A DNA stretch of 64,000 bases from contig NZ_CBDCGN010000002.1 in assembly GCF_965216805.1 (NCBI RefSeq), positions 1,860,001 through 1,924,000 on the forward strand, given 5' to 3'. The position numbers were made by a program, and so were the translations under genes. The stretch comes from Panacagrimonas sp965216805. GTDB lineage: Bacteria; Pseudomonadota; Gammaproteobacteria; Nevskiales; Nevskiaceae. The notes beneath the pieces were generated by a model. That model saw only the letters and a list, made by a program, of their open reading frames with translations, was not told the DNA's origin and did not search any database. Positions 17,154 through 26,139 of the stretch are shown here, in pieces (position 1 is the first letter of the stretch; every line of letters begins with the position of its first letter).

Positions 17154-18779
17154 ATGCCGGTTATCCAATCGGAAGTGGACACCTCCGGCCCGGCTTTCCA
17201 GGCTCGCCGCGACGCGATGCTGGAGCAGATCGCGGTGTTTCGTGCAGTAGAAGAGAAGGGCAGAGCTGAAGAAGCGTCCAAAGCCGAACGTTTTCGCAAA
17301 CGCGGTCAGCTGCTGCCGCGCGAGCGGGTGAGCCTGCTGCTGGATCGCGGCAGCCCCTGGCTGGAGATCAGCAGCCTGTGCGGTTACAAATGCCACGACG
17401 ACAAGGATGGCGCGCTGGCGGGTGGCAACATGATCGCCGGCATCGGATATGTCTCTGGCGTGCGTTGCCTGGTCAGCGCCTCCAACTCCGCCATCAAGGG
17501 CGGCACGGTCACGCCCTGGGGCCTGCAGAAAACCCTGCGTCTGCAGGAGATCGCCCTGCAGCAGAAACTGCCGGTGATTGCGCTGATCGAATCCGGCGGC
17601 GCCAATCTGCTGTATCAGGCCGAAATGTTCATTCAGGGCGGCCGCAGCTTTGCCAATCAGGCGCGGCTGTCGGCAGCAGGCATCCCGCAAATCACCGTGG
17701 TGCACGGTTCCAGCACCGCGGGCGGGGCTTACGTCCCCGGTCTGTCTGACTACGTGATCATGGTGCGCCAGCGGGCCAAGGTGTTTCTGGCTGGACCGCC
17801 ATTGCTCAAGGCCGCCACCGGCGAGGTCGCGGTCGACGAGGATCTGGGCGGCGCACAGATGCACTGCAGCGTAGCCGGCACTTCGGAGTTCATGGCCGAG
17901 TCCGACGCCGACGGCATCCGGATCGCGCGCGAGGTGATGTCCGGTCTGGACTGGAACGCTCGCGCGCCGCGTCCGTCGCTGCGCGAAGTGCGACCGCCGG
18001 CCTATGACATCGACGAACTCTGCGGCGTGGTACCGCCGGACTACCGCCAGCCCTATGATGCACGCGAGCTGATCGCGCGCTTGGTCGACGGCTCGGAGTT
18101 TCTGGAATTCAAGTCCGACTACGACAACCAGACCCTCTGCGGTCGCGCGAGCTTGCACGGGCATGCGGTGGGGATCCTGGGCAATAACGGGCCGATCACC
18201 ACGCACGGCGCCACCAAAGCCGCGCAGTTCATCCAGCTGTGCTGCCAGGCCGAGCTGCCGCTGATCTACCTGATGAACACCACCGGCTACATGGTGGGCA
18301 CGGAATCCGAGCAGGGCGGCATCGTCAAGCACGGCTCAAAGATGATTCAGGCGGTGGCCAACGCCACCGTCCCCAAGCTCACGGTGGTGGTGGGCGGCAG
18401 CTTCGGTGCCGGCAATTACGGCATGTGCGGGCGTGGTTTTTCGCCGGACTTCATCTTTGCGTGGCCCAACGCGCGCAGCTGCGTGATGGGCGGCGAACAG
18501 GCCGCCAGGGTCATGAGCATCATCACCCGCGACAAATGGGCGGCCGAAGGCAAGACGGTCGGGGATGCCGAGGAAAAGATGCTCAGCATCGTCGAGCAGA
18601 ACATCGTCAAACAGTTCGATCGCGAATCCCAAGCCCTTTACGGGACCGCGCGTCTTTTCGACGACGGCATCATCGACCCCCGCGACACCCGCACGGTGCT
18701 GGGTCTGTGCCTGTCGATCTGTCGGGAAGGCCGCGCACGCGCGCTCGCATCCACCAGTTTCGGCGTGGCGCGCATGTGA
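17154..18779 (+). CDS. Acyl-CoA carboxylase, carboxyltransferase (beta) subunit
   Basis: This subunit moves CO2 from carboxybiotin to an acyl-CoA of the methylcrotonyl-/geranyl-CoA carboxylase family. It has 541 residues and two crotonase-fold halves. The first shows FLAGPPLLKAATGEV and HGSSTAGGAYVPGLSDY. The second shows MNTTGYMVGTESEQGGIVKHGSKM and GGSFGAGNYGMCGRGF. Residues near the acyl site (IKGGTVTPWGLQKTLRLQ) differ from the paralogue at 49113-50720, which reads VKGGAWYPLTVKK, so the two probably prefer different acyl groups. It forms an operon with the hydratase and alpha-subunit genes, in the gene order seen in liuBCD and atuCEF clusters. Substrate assignment remains open. Confidence 0.88.
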   Translation: MPVIQSEVDTSGPAFQARRDAMLEQIAVFRAVEEKGRAEEASKAERFRKRGQLLPRERVSLLLDRGSPWLEISSLCGYKCHDDKDGALAGGNMIAGIGYVSGVRCLVSASNSAIKGGTVTPWGLQKTLRLQEIALQQKLPVIALIESGGANLLYQAEMFIQGGRSFANQARLSAAGIPQITVVHGSSTAGGAYVPGLSDYVIMVRQRAKVFLAGPPLLKAATGEVAVDEDLGGAQMHCSVAGTSEFMAESDADGIRIAREVMSGLDWNARAPRPSLREVRPPAYDIDELCGVVPPDYRQPYDARELIARLVDGSEFLEFKSDYDNQTLCGRASLHGHAVGILGNNGPITTHGATKAAQFIQLCCQAELPLIYLMNTTGYMVGTESEQGGIVKHGSKMIQAVANATVPKLTVVVGGSFGAGNYGMCGRGFSPDFIFAWPNARSCVMGGEQAARVMSIITRDKWAAEGKTVGDAEEKMLSIVEQNIVKQFDRESQALYGTARLFDDGIIDPRDTRTVLGLCLSICREGRARALASTSFGVARM

Positions 18780-18805
18780 TGCGCGACGCCCAGGAGAGAC
18801 CGACC

Positions 18806-19621
18806 GTGAATCCGCCCGGCTTCGAAACCCTGGTGCTGCAGTTGGAAGGCGGTGTGCTGCACCTGACGCTCAACCGCCCGCAGGCGCGCAACGCGCTGAG
18901 CTTGGCCATGGTGGCGGACCTCGATACGGCGTTCGACTGGATCGCTGCGAACCCGGCGGTGCGCGTCGTGGTGCTGAGCGGTGCGGGCGGACACTTCTGC
19001 GCCGGCGGCGACCTCAAGGACATGATGAGTGGTGGCATGCAGCCGGTCTCGCCGGACGAGCCGGACCCGATCGCGTTGCTGTCGCGCCGTTTCGGACGCC
19101 TGCTGCACAAGGCCGCCGCCTTGCCGGCGGTATTGGTGACGCGCTGCGAGGGCAGCGTGCTGGCCGGTGGTTTCGGGCTGGTCTGCGTGTCGGACGTCGC
19201 GCTGGCGCACGTCGATGCGCGTTTTGGCGTGCCGGAGACGACACGCGGCCTGCCGCCGGCGCAGATCGCACCGTTCATCGTCGAGCGCATCGGCCTGACC
19301 GCGGCGCGCCGGCTGTGTCTGACCGGCGCGATGTTCGACGGCCGGCGCGCACGCGAACTCGGCCTGATCCACGAAACCTTTGCCGATGCAGCGGCCGGTG
19401 ACCTCGCGCTGCAGGCGGTGCTGACGCAAGTACTGGGATGCGCGCCGCAGGCCAATCGCATGACCAAGGCGATCCTGCTGCAGGCCGGGAAGACCGATCT
19501 GGAGCAGGTTCTGGACGATGCCGCCGAACAGTTCGCTGCGGCAGTGCGTGGCAGCGAGGCACCGGAGGGCATTGCTGCATATCTACAGAAGCGCAAGCCC
19601 AAATGGGCGGGGAGCGTTTGA
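18806..19621 (+). CDS. Enoyl-CoA hydratase/isomerase family protein, LiuC/AtuE-like
   Basis: A crotonase-fold protein of 271 residues, expected to hydrate the glutaconyl-CoA type product of the neighbouring carboxylase. The CoA oxyanion-hole motif SGAGGHFCAGGDLKDM is clear. In the catalytic region LAGGFGLVCVSDV, Gly replaces the first catalytic Glu of rat mitochondrial hydratase, while the second Glu is kept in FGVPETTRG. The run PPAQIAPFIVERIG resembles methylglutaconyl- and isohexenylglutaconyl-CoA hydratases. The GTG at 18806 is chosen because AGGAG lies just upstream; an in-frame ATG at 18779 overlaps the preceding stop but has no such site. Confidence 0.85.
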   Translation: MNPPGFETLVLQLEGGVLHLTLNRPQARNALSLAMVADLDTAFDWIAANPAVRVVVLSGAGGHFCAGGDLKDMMSGGMQPVSPDEPDPIALLSRRFGRLLHKAAALPAVLVTRCEGSVLAGGFGLVCVSDVALAHVDARFGVPETTRGLPPAQIAPFIVERIGLTAARRLCLTGAMFDGRRARELGLIHETFADAAAGDLALQAVLTQVLGCAPQANRMTKAILLQAGKTDLEQVLDDAAEQFAAAVRGSEAPEGIAAYLQKRKPKWAGSV

Positions 19622-19622
19622 G

Positions 19623-21629
19623 TTGAGGAGCGCTTTCAACACGGTCCTGATCGCCAACCGTGGCGAGATCGCGGTGCGCCTGATTCGCGGCGCACGCAAG
19701 GCCGGATACCGTACCGTCGCGGTCTACAGCGAGGCCGATGCCGATAGCCTGCATGCGCAGCTGGCCGATGAAGCGATATGCATCGGTCCGGCGCCCGCCA
19801 GCGAGTCGTACCTGTGCATCGATTCGATTCTCGAGGCAGCGCGATGCTGCGGAGCGCAGGCGATCCATCCTGGCTACGGGTTTCTGTCCGAGCGCGACGC
19901 GTTTGCACAGGCGGTGATCGACGCCGGCCTGGTGTTCATCGGGCCCGATCCGGCGGCCATCGCGGCCATGGGCAACAAGTCCGCGTCCAAACGCCTGATG
20001 ATCGCCGCTGGTGTGCCCTGCGTGCCGGGCTACCAGGGGCAGGATCAGCGCGACGAAACCCTGATTCGGGAGGCCCGTGGTATCGGCTTTCCGGTGATGA
20101 TCAAGGCGGCTGCCGGCGGCGGGGGTCGTGGCATGCGTCTGGTGGAGTCCGAGGCCGCGCTGCCCGGCGCCATCGCCGCGGCGCGGTCGGAGTCGGCCCA
20201 CGCCTTCGGCAGCGACGAGCTGCTGATCGAAAAGGCTGTGGTCGGGGCGCGCCATGTCGAGATCCAGGTATTCGGAGACCGTCACGGCACCGTCGTACAC
20301 CTGGGCGAGCGCGACTGCTCGGTGCAGCGGCGCCACCAGAAGGTGGTGGAAGAAAGTCCGTCCTGCGCCGTTGACGACGCATTGCGAGCACGCATGGGCG
20401 TCGCCGCCGTGGCCGCTGCGCGCGCGGTGAACTACGTCGGCGCCGGTACCGTGGAATTCCTGCTGGCGCAGGACGGTGCGTTTTATTTTCTGGAAATGAA
20501 TACGCGCTTGCAGGTCGAGCACCCGGTGACCGAGGCGGTCTATGGGATCGATCTGGTCGAGTGGCAGTTGCGGATCGCGCAGGGTGAAGCGATACCGCTG
20601 ACCCAGGCGCAGATCGCGTCGCGTCGCCGCGGTCATGCCATCGAAGTGCGCCTGTGCGCCGAAGACCCCGCCGCAAGCTACGCGCCGCAAACCGGCACGG
20701 TGTTGCGATGGTCGGTGCCGGACGCCGAGGGCTTGCGTATCGATGGCGCGCTGCGCGAAGGCCTGGTCATCGGTGCGCACTACGACTCGCTGCAGGCCAA
20801 GCTGATCGCCTGGGGCGAGGACCGCGAACAGGCGCGCACCCGGCTGCTGGCGGCATTGGGCGCAACGTGCCTGCTGGGGGTTGCTTGCAACCGCGATTTT
20901 CTCGCGCGCATCCTTGCGCACCCGGCGTTCGCTACCGGCGAGGTGAGCACGGATTTCATCGCGCGGCACCTGGCGCCGGACGAATCGGACCAGGTCGTGC
21001 CGTCCTCGCAGCACCTCGCGCTGGCGGCGGCGGTGCTTTACGCCGATGACGCCGCGCAACTGGTTGCCGCGCACAACCTGGCGCCGGAATGGACGGCTTG
21101 GCGCTCCGCGCATCCGTTCCCGGTCGGGCTGCGCCTGGAACATCGCGAGCGCGTGTTCGATCTTGCCCTGCAGGTGGAGCCTGGCGCCCGCGCGTTTCGA
21201 GTGGAATACGGGGATGCCGACGCGATCGTGCTCGACGAACTGGACGTCGCGGCCGACGGCACAGTGCGCTATTGCAGCGAGGGCGTGCGCCGGCAGGCCC
21301 GGTACGTGCGCGACGGCGATCGCCTATGGCTGGACGCGCAGGGCCGCATCGAGTGGTACCGGGACTTGACCCTGGTGCCGACCCGGGGCGTTGCACCAGG
21401 GTCGGACGGCAGGTTGCTGGCGCGCTCGGACGGTCGCATCCTCGCCGTGCACGTACAGACCGGCGAACGGGTCGACAAGGGCCAGGCTCTGGCCGTGCTG
21501 GAAGCAATGAAGATGGAGTTCCAGCTCAGCTTGCCGGTAGCCGGCGTGGTGGAGTCGGTGTCAGTGACGGCGGGCCAGCAGGTCAAGGCGCGACAACTGC
21601 TGATTGGCGTGATCCCGGACCCGAGCTGA
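19623..21629 (+). CDS. Acyl-CoA carboxylase, biotin carboxylase/biotin carrier (alpha) subunit
   Basis: The alpha subunit carboxylates its own biotin using ATP and bicarbonate. In 668 residues the domains run: biotin carboxylase (about 5-450; NRGEIAVRLIRGARK, IHPGYGFLSER, Gly-rich loop KAAAGGGGRGMRLV, EMNTRLQVEHPVTE), a linking BT region (about 480-590), and a biotinyl domain at the end with the biotin lysine in LEAMKMEFQ. The start is a TTG at 19623 with GGGGAG eight bases upstream; it gives the usual short lead before VLIANRGE. It ends the three-gene carboxylase operon that begins at 17154. Confidence 0.88.
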   Translation: MRSAFNTVLIANRGEIAVRLIRGARKAGYRTVAVYSEADADSLHAQLADEAICIGPAPASESYLCIDSILEAARCCGAQAIHPGYGFLSERDAFAQAVIDAGLVFIGPDPAAIAAMGNKSASKRLMIAAGVPCVPGYQGQDQRDETLIREARGIGFPVMIKAAAGGGGRGMRLVESEAALPGAIAAARSESAHAFGSDELLIEKAVVGARHVEIQVFGDRHGTVVHLGERDCSVQRRHQKVVEESPSCAVDDALRARMGVAAVAAARAVNYVGAGTVEFLLAQDGAFYFLEMNTRLQVEHPVTEAVYGIDLVEWQLRIAQGEAIPLTQAQIASRRRGHAIEVRLCAEDPAASYAPQTGTVLRWSVPDAEGLRIDGALREGLVIGAHYDSLQAKLIAWGEDREQARTRLLAALGATCLLGVACNRDFLARILAHPAFATGEVSTDFIARHLAPDESDQVVPSSQHLALAAAVLYADDAAQLVAAHNLAPEWTAWRSAHPFPVGLRLEHRERVFDLALQVEPGARAFRVEYGDADAIVLDELDVAADGTVRYCSEGVRRQARYVRDGDRLWLDAQGRIEWYRDLTLVPTRGVAPGSDGRLLARSDGRILAVHVQTGERVDKGQALAVLEAMKMEFQLSLPVAGVVESVSVTAGQQVKARQLLIGVIPDPS

Positions 21630-21649
21630 CGCGACCGCGAATGGCTGGC

Positions 21650-22447
21650 TCAACCCGCTTTCAGTTCGTCCAGGTATGGACCCAGATCCGGTGCGAACGC
21701 CGGATGCGCAATCAGTGCGTCGAAGTGCGACCACGCCAGCGGAAACGCCTGACGGAGGCCGTCGCCCAGCAACGGCGGCAAGTGGCCGCGCGCCGGTAAC
21801 GGGTGATGCAGATTTTCGTTGTGCAGCAGGGCCAGCTCCGCGGCGTACGTGATGTCGGCCAGGCTCAGCTCATCGCCGGCGATGTGGGCACACGACGCCT
21901 GCAAGGCCTGCTCGATGCCGCCCAGGTAAGCCCTCAGCGCGCGGCCGGCGCTGGCGTGGAGCGGGTTCGCGATAGAGCCGTCGCGCAGTGCCAGCACGTA
22001 GAGCTGCACGTCGCGCGCAAACACCAGGCTGACGTCGAGAAAGCTGTCGATGCGCGAGGCGCTGTAGGCATCTTGCCCGTACAAGCCGTGTTTGCCTTCA
22101 CGCAGGCGTGCCACCGCGCGCATGATGCTGTTGGATTCGAATATACCGATATCGCCGCCGGGACCGAACGCAGCGGGCACGGTGCCGAAAGGATGCGCGC
22201 GCAGAAATTGCGGGGTCTTGAACAGCGGCGCAGAAAAGCCGGTCTTGCCGTGGTGGGTCAGGTGCGCGAACTGCACCTGCGCCTCGGCGTCGAGCGGGCG
22301 GGCGTCGTAGTCCCATAGCCATCCGGACAGCTCTGCCACTGCGGCGCCGCGCAGCTCCACCTCGACACCGCAGAGTCGCGCGGCGATGGTGGCTTTGGCG
22401 ATGCGCGGGTTGGGCAGATAGGAAAATATTCGCAGTCCGGCGCTCAC
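21650..22447 (-). CDS. Glutathione S-transferase-fold protein
   Basis: The 265-residue protein has an N-terminal thioredoxin-like half. There LRIFSYLPNPRIAKATIAARLCGVEV is strand-loop-helix, followed by TPQFLRAHPFGTVPAAFGP and the GST signature IFESNSIMRAVARL. The second half is an all-helical GST_C domain containing GDELSLADITYAAEL. It resembles the GST-like domain of elongation factor 1B-gamma and related proteins. The start is a GTG at 22447. It is the second gene of a two-gene minus-strand unit with 22491-23261. The convergent carboxylase operon ends 20 bases away. The substrate is unknown. Confidence 0.75.
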   Translation of the reverse strand: MSAGLRIFSYLPNPRIAKATIAARLCGVEVELRGAAVAELSGWLWDYDARPLDAEAQVQFAHLTHHGKTGFSAPLFKTPQFLRAHPFGTVPAAFGPGGDIGIFESNSIMRAVARLREGKHGLYGQDAYSASRIDSFLDVSLVFARDVQLYVLALRDGSIANPLHASAGRALRAYLGGIEQALQASCAHIAGDELSLADITYAAELALLHNENLHHPLPARGHLPPLLGDGLRQAFPLAWSHFDALIAHPAFAPDLGPYLDELKAG

Positions 22448-22490
22448 GCGACTTCGATCCGGTTATTGCTTCGAGCTTGCACGGCCCTCA

Positions 22491-23261
22491 TCACAGCTCC
22501 ATGGGATCGCGAAAGCAGGTGGAGAAGATACGGCCGCGATGCTCGACCAGTTCCGGAGTCAGCGCGTCTCGAATCAGAGGATCGGTGGCAACGAACCAGG
22601 CGCGCCGGTCTTCCGGAATCGGACAATGTTCCGCCGGCAGCGGATCGATCATATTCATGAACGCTACCCAGTAGAGGTCCAACGCGGTCAAGGCGTCGCC
22701 GACGAAAAAATTAACGCCGCGCGCCTGCTGGGACTTCAACTGCGCGTTCAAGGCACGAAGAATCCGCGCGGTGCGGGCGCCGGCGTCGGCCGCCTGATCG
22801 GGGCGGTAACTTCCGTACTGCTGCGCCATGCGTTTCATGCCAGCGGGCGGATCGCCGCTGGCGATGGCCGGCGCAAACATCTGCAGCCGACGGTTCCAGC
22901 CGATGCCCAGCTCACCGCAAACCTCGTGGCACAGGCCAATCATGAGCGCGCGCTGCATGGCATCGGTCGGGATCAGGCTTGGCGTCGGTCGCAGACGTTC
23001 GGCCAGCATCAGGATGTCGATCCATCGATGGATCGGCGCTTCGTCCGACCAGGCCACCACCGGGCCGCTGGTCTGACCCGACCAGGCTTTGAGCTGTTCG
23101 TTCTCGCCGCCGGCCTCCTGCGGCCCTACCACGAACTCGAGTCCCTTGATCTCGAAGATCGTCTTGGCCGCCTGACCCCAAGGGCTGGGCATGCCGCGGA
23201 CCAGCACCAGGCGCAGGCCGGGATGGTGAATCACTTCTTCGAGAGGGTGATAGTCGATCAT
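22491..23261 (-). CDS. Glutathione S-transferase-like protein
   Basis: This 256-residue protein has a thioredoxin-like N-terminus (LRLVLVRGMPSPWGQAAKTIFEIKG, then SGPVVAWSDEAPIHRWIDIL) and a helical GST_C-like part ending around VNFFVGDALTALDLYWVAFMNMIDPLP. The Ser/Trp-containing loop PSPWGQ occupies the place of the usual catalytic Cys or Ser. It precedes a second GST-fold gene by 43 bases. No substrate can be named from sequence. Confidence 0.7.
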   Translation of the reverse strand: MIDYHPLEEVIHHPGLRLVLVRGMPSPWGQAAKTIFEIKGLEFVVGPQEAGGENEQLKAWSGQTSGPVVAWSDEAPIHRWIDILMLAERLRPTPSLIPTDAMQRALMIGLCHEVCGELGIGWNRRLQMFAPAIASGDPPAGMKRMAQQYGSYRPDQAADAGARTARILRALNAQLKSQQARGVNFFVGDALTALDLYWVAFMNMIDPLPAEHCPIPEDRRAWFVATDPLIRDALTPELVEHRGRIFSTCFRDPMEL

Positions 23262-23508
23262 CGGGATAGTCCGGGACGCAGTGATCGCGCAGGGTACGCC
23301 GGCGCCGGCGCCGGCGCCGTGCGTCGTATTCGCGGGGCAAACGGACCGGCGATGCAGCGGTCCGGATCAGATCAGGTCTCAGGGCGGTCTGCGAAGGCCG
23401 ACGATTTCTGAGCCGGCCGCAACAAGGTCGCTTCGACGATCCGATCTGCCGATATTCCATTCAGGCTTGGATGGCATCGGATCACGGTTGTGCATAGGCC
23501 GTCAGACG

Positions 23509-23731
23509 ATGGCGCGACCGGAGAGATTCGACCGAAAAGCGCGCAGCGCGTTGGCGTGAGCGCAGCGAACTTCTCCCGCGGGAGCGAGAATCTCCCGAGC
23601 CGAAGTCCGGAAATATGGTGCGCCCTGAGAGATTCGACCAAAAGCGCGCAGCGCGTTGGCGTGAGCGCAGCGAACTTCTCCCGCGGGAGCGAGAATCTCC
23701 CGAGCCGAAGTCCGGAAATATGGCGCGCCCT
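23509..23731 (-). repeat. Tandem 105/106-bp repeats carrying the tRNA-Arg 3' end
   Basis: Two nearly identical units, 23521-23626 and 23627-23731, differ by one indel and one substitution. Read on the minus strand they lie directly downstream of the tRNA-Arg gene. Each unit ends with a copy of the last 22-23 bases of that tRNA, including CCA (TCGAATCTCTCAGGGCGC then ACCA). A more diverged third copy of the tRNA tail lies at 23509-23532. Inside each unit is a perfect 12-base palindrome CTCCCGCGGGAG within a longer hairpin. The arrangement resembles the tandem repeats after E. coli tyrT (rtT), though the sequence is unrelated. The rest of 23262-23508 shows only a short GCCGGC microsatellite near 23300. 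Confidence 0.85.
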
Positions 23732-23797
23732 GAGAGATTCGAACTCCCGACCCTCAGGTTCGAAGCCTGATGCTCTATCCAGCTGAGCTAAGGGCGC
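23721..23797 (-). tRNA. tRNA-Arg (anticodon UCG)
   Basis: The minus strand folds as a full cloverleaf of 77 bases with encoded CCA. It has acceptor GCGCCCT/AGGGCGC, D-stem GCTC/GAGC, anticodon stem TCAGG/CCTGA with loop CTTCGAA, and T-arm GGGAG-TTCGAAT-CTCTC. The anticodon TCG reads CGA (Arg). The discriminator base is G. Its 3' end is repeated in the tandem array immediately downstream. Confidence 0.93.
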
Positions 23798-23860
23798 CAG
23801 CGCACAGTGTAATGCGGTCGGCGCCTCGATCGGAACGCCATGGCCGACGGCGCCATCGGC

Positions 23861-24253
23861 TCAGGCTGCCTCGGTGAGTAGGCTGCGGTCTTCGGCGCGC
23901 CGGTTCTCGCGCGCGCCTGCAACCAGGGATTTGAGATGGCCGGCGCGGGCTTTGCGCGAGACCCGCAACTGCTCCAGCGATGCCACCACGCGCTGGTCTT
24001 GTCCGTCGGCTCGCAACAGGCCGAACTGTTCGTCCATCAAGCGCGCCACCGGCCCATAAGTGGCGCTTTCGAGCCGCAGGTATCCGGCGCCACCCAGGGT
24101 TTCCAGGGCGCGGGCCAGGTCGGACTGACGCAGTCCGGTTTCGGCCCAGGCGGTCATCAGTTCGCGCAGCTCGATGCTGCACCCGAGACCGACACCCGCA
24201 TTACCGAGGATGCGGTGAACGGCGAGCCACAGGGATTTGACGGAGATGTTCAT
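23861..24253 (-). CDS. Hypothetical protein, winged-helix-like
   Basis: The 130-residue product is not a family I can name. From residue 25 it has a helix-turn-helix-like pattern: CSIELRELMTAWAETGLRQSDLARALETLGGAGYLRLES. This looks like a winged-helix domain with the beta wing at GYLRLES. The remaining half is helical and charged, with DQRVVASLEQLRVSRKARAGHLKSLV. The ATG at 24253 has no strong ribosome binding site, and the frame stays open further upstream. It might be a small DNA-binding or regulatory protein; that is inference only. Confidence 0.5.
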   Translation of the reverse strand: MNISVKSLWLAVHRILGNAGVGLGCSIELRELMTAWAETGLRQSDLARALETLGGAGYLRLESATYGPVARLMDEQFGLLRADGQDQRVVASLEQLRVSRKARAGHLKSLVAGARENRRAEDRSLLTEAA

Positions 24254-24683
24254 GGCGTAAGGGACGACGCGACGGACCGGTTGGCGGAATGTTCCTGCGT
24301 TCCCATCAAGACCCGTGCCAGCGGCGCCGGCAAGCGGATTTCGCCGTCGGCGGCAGATAGCCGGTCGGGTTCGGCCGACGGGCGTAACGACGCTCGTCAG
24401 CCCGATGGAAAGACGTCGCGAGGATGCGACGGTTTGTTGGCAATCCGCCTGCCTGCCAGCCTGCGCCACGAACCCAGCGCGGGAATCGGATGTCGCGTCG
24501 GCCCGCGGCTAACGGTTACCGCCTTCCGAGGGTCTCGGCGACACCGCTCGTCATCAGGGCGGGCGCTGCAGACCGTTGATTCCTGCCGCGGTGCACCGTC
24601 CTTGCTCTGCGCTCTATCAATGACACCGACCGACCGGCCGTACAGGGCCGATCGCCGCCGGCGAGAGAGGAGCAGCGAGGACA
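24254..24683. other. Gene-free stretch between divergent small genes
   Basis: About 430 bases separate two divergent genes. No convincing coding frame, RNA gene or repeat is seen. Both strands carry only shadow frames with atypical Arg/Pro-rich products. It should hold the promoters for 23861-24253 (minus) and 24684-25061 (plus). Confidence 0.5.
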
Positions 24684-25061
24684 ATGAACATGATCGACTG
24701 GATGATGGTGGGCGCACTGGCGGCCGTATTGACGGCCGAACTGGTGGACGCCTGGGCCCTGCATCAGCTTTCGCGGCGCTGCGCCGCGGTGGGAGAAGAC
24801 CGTCGCGACCGCGAACGTCTGGTGCGTTGGTACGCGGAGGGCTTCGAGCATTCCCGCGCCATCGCGGGCTGGCTGCGGGCCGGCAGCCTGGTGCTGGCGG
24901 TGCTGAGTATCGGTCTGGGCGCGCACCCGTTGGTGATCGTGGCTGCGCTGGCCTTGGCGGTGGCAGCCCACGGCGAATGCCGCTACAGCACCGTGCAACG
25001 CCAGCGTTACCTTCACTTGGCCCGACGCTTTGGAGGGTCGACGACGCGCACCGCTAGCTGA
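24684..25061 (+). CDS. Small membrane protein of unknown function
   Basis: The 125-residue protein has an N-terminal membrane helix (about residues 4-22, DWMMVGALAAVLTAELVDAW), a charged helical middle (DRRDRERLVRWYAEGFEHSR), and two further hydrophobic segments around residues 60-95. It has a good ribosome binding site (GCGAGG) before the ATG. It overlaps the convergent hydrolase gene by eight bases. No family is recognised. Confidence 0.55.
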   Translation: MNMIDWMMVGALAAVLTAELVDAWALHQLSRRCAAVGEDRRDRERLVRWYAEGFEHSRAIAGWLRAGSLVLAVLSIGLGAHPLVIVAALALAVAAHGECRYSTVQRQRYLHLARRFGGSTTRTAS

Positions 25062-26139
25062 TGCGCCCGCGGGCAGCGGCGTGGTCGGCCTGCAGGCGCC
25101 GGCAGACCTCGGCCTCCGACCAGCACTGCGGCCTTCCCCAAGCGTCCGCGCTGAGGAAGCCGACATGACCGCCGCGCTCCGACAGTTCCAGGTCGACCCA
25201 GGGCGATAATGCCGCAGCGGCGGGGACGATCTCGGGCCGCATGAATGGATCGTCCAGCGCATGCAGGATGCGGGTGGGGCGACGGATGTGCGTCAGAAAC
25301 GAGCCGCAGGCGGCGCGCGCGTAGTAATCCTCGGCATCGCGGTAACCGCTGGTCGGCGCGGTAAAGGCGCCGTCGAACTCGAAAAAGTCGCGTGCGTCCA
25401 GCGCCATGACCAGATCGACATCCGACGGCAGGGGACGCGCCGCGTGCTTGCGACGCACCATGTCTTTGCAGGCATCCAGCAGACGGCGCTGATAGACGCG
25501 GGCGAAACCGTGGCGCAGGTGCTCGGCGCATTCGTGCAGGCGAAACGGCACGCTCAGCGCATAGGCTTGATCGATAGGCGCATGGACGCCGGCTTCACCC
25601 AGCGCCTTGAGCATCACGTTGCCACCCAGCGACCAGCCGACGCAGGCGATGAAGCAGTCGGGCGCGCGCTGACGCAAGGTCTGCCACAGAAACCGGATCG
25701 GCTCGCTGTCGCCGTGGTTGTAGGCGCGTGGCAGTCGGTTCGGCTGCGGTCCGGCGCCGCGCTGACGCACCGCACACACGCTCCAGCCGGCGGCACCGAG
25801 GCGGCGGCCGAGGCCGCACACGTATTTGGATTCCAGGCTGCCGCCCAGCCCATGCAACAGCACCGCAACGGGTGCATCGGTCCGACCGCTGCCGGCCCAG
25901 CCGAGCTCGATGAAATCGCCGTCCGGCAACTCCAGCTTTTCGATGCGCCACGGCAGAATTCGGACTGGCCGCAACAACGCTGGCAGAACGGTTTGCACGT
26001 GCGGGTTGCGCATCAGCGGATGCGGCACGAATGCGGAACGCAGAATGCGTCCATGCGCCGCGGCGCCGACCGCCGCTGGGGTTGCCGGAGTAGCGCCGTT
26101 CGCCGTTTCGCCCGGTGGTAGGCGGTCAGGGCGACGCAT
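25054..26139 (-). CDS. YheT-family alpha/beta hydrolase
   Basis: A predicted esterase-like hydrolase of 361 residues, similar in layout to E. coli YheT. The N-terminal cap begins with HPLMRNPHVQTVLPALLR. The fold core has the oxyanion-hole motif VLLHGLGGS, nucleophile elbow GWSLGGN (Ser about residue 172), catalytic Asp in ILHALDDPFMRPE, and catalytic His in ERGGHVGFL. The ATG at 26139 overlaps the 3' end of the upstream MscS gene by 14 bases, so the two are probably one operon. The physiological substrate is unknown. Confidence 0.85.
   Translation of the reverse strand: MRRPDRLPPGETANGATPATPAAVGAAAHGRILRSAFVPHPLMRNPHVQTVLPALLRPVRILPWRIEKLELPDGDFIELGWAGSGRTDAPVAVLLHGLGGSLESKYVCGLGRRLGAAGWSVCAVRQRGAGPQPNRLPRAYNHGDSEPIRFLWQTLRQRAPDCFIACVGWSLGGNVMLKALGEAGVHAPIDQAYALSVPFRLHECAEHLRHGFARVYQRRLLDACKDMVRRKHAARPLPSDVDLVMALDARDFFEFDGAFTAPTSGYRDAEDYYARAACGSFLTHIRRPTRILHALDDPFMRPEIVPAAAALSPWVDLELSERGGHVGFLSADAWGRPQCWSEAEVCRRLQADHAAARGRIS

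Noticed and set aside
19275..21143. A 622-codon open frame on the minus strand
   Set aside because: It is antisense to the carboxylase alpha gene, whose domains and motifs are clear on the plus strand.
23521..23731. CRISPR-like repeats
   Set aside because: The units are directly abutting 105-bp tandem copies without spacers and carry a tRNA tail, so they are not a CRISPR array.
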